Part shown: piece by piece, positions 15,235 to 20,181 of the stretch
How the letters are laid out: each line of letters opens with the position of its first letter
Numbering within the stretch: the stretch's first letter is position 1
From: Bacteroidales bacterium
Lineage (GTDB): Bacteria; Bacteroidota; Bacteroidia; Bacteroidales; P3
DNA length: 20,181 nucleotides
Reading direction: 5' to 3'
Assembly: GCA_017618625.1 (NCBI GenBank)
Contig: JAFZTV010000006.1
Location: 1-20,181 of the forward strand
Notes under the pieces: model-generated
What the model was told of the DNA's origin: nothing
Seen by the model: only the letters and a program-made list of their open reading frames with translations
The model's database searches: none
Translations under genes and position numbers: made by a program

Positions 15235-15309
15235 GTTATGACCCGTCCACGTCCTAACAGACGCCGAGATACACATTAATATGTTACAGTATCGAGGCCC
15301 GGTCATGAC
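15235..15309 (+). ncRNA. Structured spacer RNA element of unknown class
   Basis: GTTATGACC (15235-15243) pairs with GGTCATGAC (15301-15309), with one G·T pair, closing a 75-nt domain. Inside, GCC (15263-15265) pairs with GGC (15296-15298). A tandem G·A/A·G mismatch (15266-15267 with 15294-15295) follows, then GATAC (15268-15272) with GTATC (15289-15293), and possibly ACAT with ATGT around a TAAT loop. It is not a tRNA, 5S or any family I recognise. It may be a processing or antitermination structure of the tRNA transcript. Confidence 0.4.
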
Positions 15310-15332
15310 AACAAAAAGATGATGAATTAGAT

Positions 15333-15405
15333 GTCTTGGTAGCTCAGTTGGTAGAGCAATTGACTCTTAATCAATGGGTCCAGGGTTCGAGTCCCTGCCA
15401 GGACA
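15333..15405 (+). tRNA. tRNA-Lys (CUU)
   Basis: The anticodon loop CTCTTAA gives CTT, reading AAG. Acceptor GTCTTGG pairs with CCAGGAC, with one T·G pair, and the discriminator is A (15405). The T-arm is CAGGG-TTCGAGT-CCCTG. CCA is not encoded. Confidence 0.96.
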
Positions 15406-15413
15406 CTTTTCAG

Positions 15414-15487
15414 CGGGGTGTAGCGCAGTTGGCTAGCGCGCCACGTTCGGGACGTGGAGGCCGGAAGTTCGAGTCTTCTCACCCCGA
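15414..15487 (+). tRNA. tRNA-Pro (CGG)
   Basis: The anticodon loop TTCGGGA gives CGG, reading CCG. Acceptor CGGGGTG pairs with CACCCCG, starting with the C1-G72 pair that marks bacterial tRNA-Pro; the discriminator is A (15487). CCA is not encoded. It lies 8 bp after tRNA-Lys. Confidence 0.96.
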
Positions 15488-15529
15488 CATCCGCAAGGAT
15501 GCACCGAAGGGTCGTCCGCAGACATCGGT
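15488..15529 (+). other. Two small hairpins between tRNA-Pro and tRNA-Thr
   Basis: CATCC-GCAA-GGATG (15488-15501) is a 5-bp stem with a GNRA tetraloop. ACCGA (15503-15507) pairs with TCGGT (15525-15529). They fill nearly the whole spacer and may guide processing of the polycistronic tRNA precursor. Confidence 0.45.
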
Positions 15530-15532
15530 CTT

Positions 15533-15608
<76 letters not shown>

Positions 15609-15614
15609 AAATTC

Positions 15615-15645
15615 AGAGACAGGGCGTGAGTCCTGTCTTTTTTTT
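15615..15645 (+). terminator. Rho-independent terminator of the tRNA cluster
   Basis: GACAGG (15618-15623) pairs with CCTGTC (15632-15637), extended by a G·T pair inside. The loop is CGTGAG-like, and eight T follow (15638-15645). It separates the tRNAs from rpsF, which begins 45 bp later. Confidence 0.85.
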
Positions 15646-15689
15646 ATGCAAAACAAATTAATAAATAACACATTAAATTAATTCAAAAC

Positions 15690-16061
15690 ATGGTAAAACA
15701 GTACGAAACCGTTTTCATTGTAACTCCCGTTTTGTCTGACGAACAGATGAAGGAAACGGTCGAGAAGTACACCAACTTCTTGAAAGAGCGCGGTGCAGAG
15801 ATTATCTACACCAACAACTGGGGCATGCGCAAGCTCGCCTATCCGATTAAAAAGAAAACCACTGGCTACTACTACCTTATCGAGTTCAAAGCCGAAGGTA
15901 GCCTGATTGCCGACCTCGAGATTGCCTACAAACGTGACGAGCGCCTGCTGCGCTTCCTCACCGTGGCCCTCGACAAGCACGCTGTGGCATACAACGAGAA
16001 AAAGCGTAACGCCAAGAAGGCCGCCGCAGAAGCTCCCGCCACCGAGACCGCCGAAGCATAA
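15690..16061 (+). CDS. rpsF: 30S ribosomal protein S6 (bS6)
   Basis: bS6 binds 16S rRNA in the platform as a dimer with bS18. The 123-aa protein starts MVKQYETVFIVTPVLSDEQ, contains the conserved WGMRKLAYPIKKKTTGYYYLIEF and RDERLLRFLTVALDK, and ends in an Ala/Lys/Glu-rich tail. It is the first gene of rpsF-rpsR-rplI, without the priB or ssb gene found between rpsF and rpsR in some other phyla. No Shine-Dalgarno and no clear TAnnTTTG promoter is seen in the 44 bp after the tRNA terminator. Confidence 0.97.
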   Translation: MVKQYETVFIVTPVLSDEQMKETVEKYTNFLKERGAEIIYTNNWGMRKLAYPIKKKTTGYYYLIEFKAEGSLIADLEIAYKRDERLLRFLTVALDKHAVAYNEKKRNAKKAAAEAPATETAEA

Positions 16062-16117
16062 CCAGACGTTTTCTTCGATTACACAATCAAACAGTCAAAC
16101 AATAACACAATAGCAAA

Positions 16118-16384
16118 ATGGCAAACGAAACCGAAATAAAATATTTGACCCCGATAGCCGTCGAGACGCAGCGCAAAAAATATTGCCGCTTCAAAAAACT
16201 CGGCATCAAATACATCGACTATAAGGATGCGGATTTCCTTCTGAAATTCGTCAACGAGCAGGGCAAAATCCTTCCCCGTCGTATAACCGGTACGTCGAAC
16301 AAGTATCAGAAAAAAGTGTCACAGGCTGTGAAGCGCGCCCGTCATATCGCCCTCATGCCTTACGTGGCCGATTGTCTCAAATAA
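16118..16384 (+). CDS. rpsR: 30S ribosomal protein S18 (bS18)
   Basis: bS18 pairs with bS6 on the small-subunit platform near the 3' end of 16S rRNA. The 88-aa protein has the family core [34 protein letters not shown] and [13 protein letters not shown]. It retains one Cys in YCRFKK. In Bacteroidota bS6, bS18 and bS21 form the pocket that hides the anti-Shine-Dalgarno. It lies 56 bp after rpsF and 18 bp before rplI, and lacks a Shine-Dalgarno itself. Confidence 0.97.
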   Translation: MANETEIKYLTPIAVETQRKKYCRFKKLGIKYIDYKDADFLLKFVNEQGKILPRRITGTSNKYQKKVSQAVKRARHIALMPYVADCLK

Positions 16385-16388
16385 AAAT

Positions 16389-16402
16389 AGGAGGAAGCAA
16401 GA
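16389..16402 (+). promoter_or_regulatory. Consensus Shine-Dalgarno of rplI
   Basis: AGGAGG at 16389-16394 lies 8 nt before the ATG at 16403, ideal spacing. It is outside coding sequence, unlike the AGGAGG near 4457. Consensus sites of this kind are rare in Bacteroidota and absent before most other genes in this window. Confidence 0.75.
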
Positions 16403-16852
16403 ATGGAAATCATACTGAAACAGGATGTGGCCAACCTCGGCTACAAGGACGATATCGTTAAAGTGAAGAACGGATACGCCAACAACTACCTTCTTCCGCA
16501 GGGAATGGCTATCATCGCCACCCCGTCGAACAAGAAAATCCTCGCAGAGAACCTCAAGCAGCGTGCTTTCAAAGAGGAGAAGATTCGCAAGGACGCCGAA
16601 GCACTTCAGTCGGCCCTCAACGGCAAGAGCGTGAAGCTCATCGCCAAGGTGGGTGAGAACGGCCAGCTTTTCGGCTCGATCACCAACCAGCAGGTTGCCG
16701 AAGCTCTGAAAGAGCAGCACAACTACGACGTGGACCGCAAGAACATCGTGGTTGACGGCGACAAGATTAAAGCTGTTGGAGAGTACACCGCCATGGTGAA
16801 TATCCACCGCGAAATCAAAGCTGAACTGAAACTCGAAGTTGTGGCCGAATAA
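16403..16852 (+). CDS. rplI: 50S ribosomal protein L9 (bL9)
   Basis: bL9 binds 23S rRNA at the base of the L1 stalk and extends from the subunit. The 149-aa protein has the full signature GYKDDIVKVKNGYANNYLLPQGMAIIAT at residues ~13-40, the long connecting helix, and the C-terminal domain with GENGQLFGSITNQQVAEAL. It is the last gene of the ribosomal operon and is followed by a strong terminator. It is preceded by a consensus Shine-Dalgarno, which is unusual for the phylum. Confidence 0.97.
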   Translation: MEIILKQDVANLGYKDDIVKVKNGYANNYLLPQGMAIIATPSNKKILAENLKQRAFKEEKIRKDAEALQSALNGKSVKLIAKVGENGQLFGSITNQQVAEALKEQHNYDVDRKNIVVDGDKIKAVGEYTAMVNIHREIKAELKLEVVAE

Positions 16853-16878
16853 GTCCGACAGAAGTTAATGTAAATGCA

Positions 16879-16915
16879 GAGAGCAAGGTGCGACGCACCT
16901 TGCTCTCATTTTTTT
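16879..16915 (+). terminator. Strong terminator of rpsF-rpsR-rplI
   Basis: A perfect 13-bp stem pairs GAGAGCAAGGTGC (16879-16891) with GCACCTTGCTCTC (16895-16907) around a 3-nt loop, then A and seven T (16909-16915). The convergent mntP stop codon (16914-16916) overlaps the T-run, so leftward transcripts also meet this hairpin. Confidence 0.93.
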
Positions 16916-17480
16916 AGGCGGAGAGGTGCTCGAGCAGAATCTTGACCCCGATACCTATAAGCACCAAGCCGGCGAGGATTCCCGACCATAGGGTGGAGAT
17001 GCTGCGCCCGCCACGACCGAGCAGCACACCTAGGCAGGACACCGCAAATGTGACGGCGGCGATAATAGCACAGGTGACTATGCTTTCGGCAACGGTGCTG
17101 TCGAGCCCGAATCCGATACCCACGGCAAACGCGTCGATGCTGGTGGCGACACCCAGGACACACATCGCACCGAAGTTGAGCGTGTTTGACTTGAGGTCGG
17201 AGTCGTTTTTCTTGCGGAAAGCGTCAACAATCATCTTAACCCCGATGGCGAGCAACAACACAAAGGCTATCCAATGGTCTATCGCCTCGATAAAACGCTC
17301 ACAAGCCGTGCCCAAGATTGCGCCGGCAAGCGGGAACAGCCCTTGAGAGAGGCCCAACGTCAAAGAGAGCAGCAGCCACCGACGCAGACGCATCTCGTAT
17401 TTCAACCCACAAGCGGTAGAAACCGCGAGGGTGTCAACACAAAGTGCAAGTGCCAGAAGTATCGATTCGAATATGCTCAC
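16914..17480 (-). CDS. mntP: Manganese efflux pump MntP
   Basis: MntP exports Mn2+ across the inner membrane. The 188-aa protein has six hydrophobic segments in two similar halves, the DUF204 layout. The conserved membrane aspartates are present: Asp16 in ALCVDTLAVS and Asp116 in ATSIDAFAVGIGF. The start codon is GTG (17478-17480). It lies 36 bp downstream of tatC in the same direction, so it is probably the last gene of that transcript. No Mn riboswitch (yybP-ykoY type) fits in the 36-bp gap, so Mn control, if any, acts elsewhere. Confidence 0.93.
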   Translation of the reverse strand: MSIFESILLALALCVDTLAVSTACGLKYEMRLRRWLLLSLTLGLSQGLFPLAGAILGTACERFIEAIDHWIAFVLLLAIGVKMIVDAFRKKNDSDLKSNTLNFGAMCVLGVATSIDAFAVGIGFGLDSTVAESIVTCAIIAAVTFAVSCLGVLLGRGGRSISTLWSGILAGLVLIGIGVKILLEHLSA

Positions 17481-17516
17481 AGTTGATTCGGCGGAAGTTG
17501 TGGAACTGGGTATCTT

Positions 17517-18266
17517 TTATTTCGAACAGGTGCGGCTCACTATAATAACACTCAACTCGTAGAGGAGATATATAGGAAGAGCCACAATACTAAGGGTGAA
17601 TATGTCGCCCGTTGGGGTTATGACGGCGGAGATGACGAGAATCGCCACAACGGCGTGGCGGCGATAACGTTTCATGGGTTCGGGCTTCAGAAGACCCATC
17701 TTGGCCAGCAGCCAGGAGAGTATGGGCAGTTCGAAAACAGCACCCATGATGAGGCTCATGGTGATAAACATGGAGATGTAGGAGGTCAGCGAAATCATGT
17801 TGACGACATCGTTGCTGACCTGATATGTGCCGAGGAAACGGAACGTGAGAGGGAAGATGATTAAATAGTTGAGTGCCACACCGAGCAGAAACATCACGTA
17901 GCCTCCACCGACCGCCCTGACCGCATAGCGTTTCTCGCTTTTATAGAGCGCCGGGGAGACGAAGCCGAAAAGCACGTAAATCACGTAAGGCGACACAACC
18001 AGCAGTCCTGCCCATAGAGCCACTTTCATGTGGGTGAGGAACTGCTGCGCTATCTCGACATTAATCAAATCAACCCGAAATTGCGAGACATGACCTGTGA
18101 TGCGGCTGAAAAGACGATAGGTGATGAAATAGGATTCCTTCGGGGCAAGGACGAGCGAGAACAGGAAATCCTTGAAAAAGAAAGCAACCACCGCCGCCAC
18201 AAGTGCGGCGACGACAATACGCACCAAACAGCCGCGCAACTCGTCGAGATGCTCCCAGAAAGTCAA
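17517..18266 (-). CDS. tatC: Twin-arginine translocase subunit TatC
   Basis: TatC recognises twin-arginine signal peptides and forms the core of the Tat export complex. The 249-aa protein begins with the family signature TFWEHLDELRGCLVR and has six predicted membrane helices; FGFVSPALYKSEKR and the VSVELPILSW-like stretch FELPILSWLLAKMGLL are typical, as is AVITPTGDIFT near the end. The TTG at 18264-18266 is taken as start because an in-frame TGA lies six codons upstream and the N-terminus then aligns with the family. tatA lies 45 bp upstream. No tatB is seen. Confidence 0.95.
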   Translation of the reverse strand: MTFWEHLDELRGCLVRIVVAALVAAVVAFFFKDFLFSLVLAPKESYFITYRLFSRITGHVSQFRVDLINVEIAQQFLTHMKVALWAGLLVVSPYVIYVLFGFVSPALYKSEKRYAVRAVGGGYVMFLLGVALNYLIIFPLTFRFLGTYQVSNDVVNMISLTSYISMFITMSLIMGAVFELPILSWLLAKMGLLKPEPMKRYRRHAVVAILVISAVITPTGDIFTLSIVALPIYLLYELSVIIVSRTCSK

Positions 18267-18311
18267 TGGAGTCGAGTTAAATCAGTAACGCGATAGCGGG
18301 AGAAGATATTA

Positions 18312-18515
18312 TTACTCCTCCTTCTTCTCAGGTTCGGCGGGTTTATCGGAGTTGTTCTCATCCTTGCCGTTGACTCCGTCCTTGAAACTTTTCACGCCCT
18401 TGCCCATACTGCGCATAAGCTCAGGGATGCGCTTGGCGCCGAAAAGCAGAAGAACTATTAGCACGATAAGGAGAATCTCCCATATCCCGATATTTCCAAA
18501 AAGCAAAAGATTCAT
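18312..18515 (-). CDS. tatA: Sec-independent translocase subunit TatA
   Basis: TatA oligomers form the protein-conducting part of the Tat system. The 67-aa protein has the short N-terminal membrane helix (about residues 9-25, IWEILLIVLIVLLLFG). The FGAKRIPELMRSMGKG amphipathic helix follows, then an acidic/Lys tail. Together with tatC next door it makes a minimal TatAC system; a separate tatB is absent here. It lies 39 bp downstream of the Tat-exported lipoprotein gene. Confidence 0.95.
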   Translation of the reverse strand: MNLLLFGNIGIWEILLIVLIVLLLFGAKRIPELMRSMGKGVKSFKDGVNGKDENNSDKPAEPEKKEE

Positions 18516-18554
18516 AGCAGTTTTATTTAAAGTTCATGATTGTAAGAGGTCGTA

Positions 18555-19976
18555 CTATTCTGCGTCGACTTTCAGTTTCTCGACATACCCGTCGATGCGC
18601 TTCATCTGGGCGGGGATATCTATCTTCTGCGGACATTTGTGGACGCATGCGCCGCAGCTGATGCAGTGGTCCGCCTGACGAAGACACGGTACCGAGCGGT
18701 CGTAGCCGACCAAAAAGGCACGACGAGCATGCCGGTAGGCTTTCTTGTCGGCGTCGGAGTCGTCGGCCAGCGCCACATTGCCCTCGTTAACGCACTTGTT
18801 GTAATGAGCGAATACGCCGGGGATGTCGATACCGTAGAAACAAGGCATGCAGTACTGGCAGCCGGTGCAGGGGACAGTAGGAAAGTTAGACAGTTGGTGG
18901 GCAATGCCTTCAAGCATGGCGTATTCGTCGTCGGTCAGAGGTTTCAGCGGCGAATAGGTGCGGATGTTGTCCTGCAAGTGTTCCATGTAGGTCATACCGC
19001 TGAGCACCGTAAGAATGCGCGGCTGCGAGCCAGCGAAACGGAACGCCCACGAGGCTATAGACGCCTGCGGGTCGTGCTGTTTGAGCTGCGCCGTCGCGGC
19101 ATCGTTAAGCTTCGCCAAAGTGCCGCCGAGCAGCGGCTCCATCACGAAAATCGGGATGTCTTTCTCTGCCAAACGGTTGTACATATACTCCGAGTCGGCA
19201 TCGCCACCCTGTTCAACGGCCTCGTGGTGCCAATCGACATAGTTGTGCTGAATGAGCACATGGTTCCAATGGACGGTGTCGTCCATATCGACGGCACGGT
19301 CGAAAACCTTCACGTCGCCGTGGTAGGAGAAACCCAGGTTGCGGATTCGACCTTTCTCACGCTCTTCCATCAGGAAGTCGAGGATGCCATTGTTGATGAA
19401 GCGAGCCTCGAAGACCTCCATCGGGCTCAGCTCGCGACCACTCAGGTCCTTGCTTGTGCCACCGATGGCGTGCAGCATCATGAAGTCGATATAGTCGATT
19501 TTCAGCTCTTTGAAGGTATTGCGGTAGATGTTTATCGACGCTTCGCGGCTCCAAGTGTTGGGCGGGAAGTTAGACATCTTGCTGCTCAGGTAGTATTTAT
19601 CTCTCGGATGACGACTGAGGGCGATGCCCATAGCGTGCTCCGAGCGCCCTTTGCAATAAGGAGGAGCCGTGTCGAAAAGGTTCACACCATGCTCTATCGC
19701 GTAGTCGGTGAGACGGTTTATCTGCTCCTGGTCGAGCTCCTGGTTGTTTTCCCTGCCGCTGTCGCCCTCGATGGTGGGCATTCGCATGCATCCGTAACCC
19801 AGCAACGAGACCTTCTCGCCGTGATGGCCGGTGCGATAGGTCATCTTGTCGGTAGGCACTTCGCCCGGGGTGAAGCCCTCTGCCGTTGTCTCCGGCGCCT
19901 GTTTGCAACCCGCAAGCACAGCCGCTGTAGCAACCGTGCCGCCTCCCATCACTTTCAAAAATTTTCTTCTATCCAC
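18555..19976 (-). CDS. Tat-exported lipoprotein: aldo/keto reductase with C-terminal Fe-S domain
   Basis: A 473-aa predicted oxidoreductase. The N-terminus MDRRKFLKVMGGG carries a twin-arginine motif (Arg3-Arg4), and the hydrophobic stretch ends in a lipobox LAGC with Cys24. Residues ~50-345 form an aldo/keto-reductase barrel with the expected tetrad Asp102, Tyr107, Lys133 and His169. The C-terminal part has two cysteine clusters: C370-C373-C376-C379 (CTGCQYCMPC), and C431/C438-C441-C444-C448 (CISCGACVHKCP), a ferredoxin-type [4Fe-4S] site. Physiological substrate unknown. The start is GTG (19974-19976). It sits 19 bp after a ferredoxin-type gene and just before tatA-tatC, which fits its need for Tat export of a folded Fe-S protein. 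Confidence 0.92.
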   Translation of the reverse strand: MDRRKFLKVMGGGTVATAAVLAGCKQAPETTAEGFTPGEVPTDKMTYRTGHHGEKVSLLGYGCMRMPTIEGDSGRENNQELDQEQINRLTDYAIEHGVNLFDTAPPYCKGRSEHAMGIALSRHPRDKYYLSSKMSNFPPNTWSREASINIYRNTFKELKIDYIDFMMLHAIGGTSKDLSGRELSPMEVFEARFINNGILDFLMEEREKGRIRNLGFSYHGDVKVFDRAVDMDDTVHWNHVLIQHNYVDWHHEAVEQGGDADSEYMYNRLAEKDIPIFVMEPLLGGTLAKLNDAATAQLKQHDPQASIASWAFRFAGSQPRILTVLSGMTYMEHLQDNIRTYSPLKPLTDDEYAMLEGIAHQLSNFPTVPCTGCQYCMPCFYGIDIPGVFAHYNKCVNEGNVALADDSDADKKAYRHARRAFLVGYDRSVPCLRQADHCISCGACVHKCPQKIDIPAQMKRIDGYVEKLKVDAE

Positions 19977-19995
19977 AGTTATAATAAATTGGATT

Positions 19996-20181
19996 TTACA
20001 TATTTATATGTTGCTCGCGGCCTTCCACGTATATAGCCGACAGTGGTCGCGACGGACAGAGGTACTCGCATTTGCCACATCCGAGACAGCGGTTCTCGTC
20101 AACCGTCGGAACCATGTATCCCGAGGATGGACTTGCCACCATCTTGATGGCGTCGGCGGGACAGACCTCAGAACAATGGCC
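19996..20181 (-). CDS. 4Fe-4S ferredoxin-type protein, 3' end only
   Basis: The last 61 codons of a gene cut by the right edge of the window; the stop TAA is at 19996-19998. The visible part reads GHCSEVCPADAIKM, then NRCLGCGKCEYLCPSRPLSAI and ends YVEGREQHINM. This gives CxxxCP followed by CxxCxxCxxxCP, i.e. the end of one [4Fe-4S] site and a full second one. Such C-termini are seen in Bacteroidales 4Fe-4S proteins encoded beside Fe-S aldo/keto reductases. It may pass electrons to the reductase encoded 19 bp downstream; that is inference. The N-terminal half, and thus any membrane domain, is not visible. Confidence 0.88.
   Translation of the reverse strand, partial: GHCSEVCPADAIKMVASPSSGYMVPTVDENRCLGCGKCEYLCPSRPLSAIYVEGREQHINM

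Noticed and set aside
18639..20036. 465-aa plus-strand ORF
   Set aside because: It is antisense to the Tat lipoprotein reductase and runs into the ferredoxin-type gene; it shows no domain of its own.

Overview
The window looks like chromosomal DNA from a Bacteroidota member, most likely the order Bacteroidales. The reasons are the long LeuRS, the NusB with a large N-terminal extension, the gene order nusB–lipoprotein–yajC–ybbR–coaE, a fused GH3/serine-hydrolase protein, a candidate Bacteroidota promoter (TAnnTTTG) ahead of leuS, almost no Shine-Dalgarno sequences, and a relic of a FISUMP-type (Fibrobacter succinogenes major paralogous) domain. The species cannot be told from the sequence.

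Layout. Positions 1-521 are non-coding as far as can be seen: a C/A-rich low-complexity stretch, an 11-bp tandem repeat and the leuS promoter with a leader hairpin. From 522 to 9511 runs a rightward block: leuS, nusB, a DUF1573 lipoprotein, yajC, a YbbR-domain protein, coaE and a secreted GH3/beta-lactamase-fold fusion; a TerB–DnaJ membrane protein follows (9591-10487). A 900-bp gap (10488-11387) holds a FISUMP-domain remnant with its own terminator, an 11-bp periodic array, a ~36-bp direct repeat and a G-run-rich stretch. Next come a membrane zinc peptidase and mutS, 5 bp apart. Positions 14817-15608 carry five tRNAs (Gly-GCC twice, Leu-UAA, Lys-CUU, Pro-CGG, Thr-CGU is the sixth gene copy), with two boxA-like sites and a structured spacer, closed by a terminator. 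The ribosomal operon rpsF-rpsR-rplI follows and ends in a strong terminator. The rest is on the minus strand, read from the right edge: the 3' end of a ferredoxin-type gene, a Tat-exported Fe-S aldo/keto-reductase lipoprotein, tatA, tatC and mntP.

How the genes fit together. Most of the window is housekeeping: translation (leuS, tRNAs, S6/S18/L9), transcription antitermination (nusB, with boxA-like sites in the tRNA cluster as possible targets), secretion (yajC for Sec, tatAC for Tat), coenzyme A synthesis (coaE), mismatch repair (mutS) and envelope functions. The most coherent accessory unit is the minus-strand cluster, where a Tat-dependent redox lipoprotein sits directly beside the Tat translocase. 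The most unexplained DNA is in the 10.5-11.4 kb gap and in the tRNA spacers. I found no convincing new multi-gene system; the notable signals are regulatory or relic-like.
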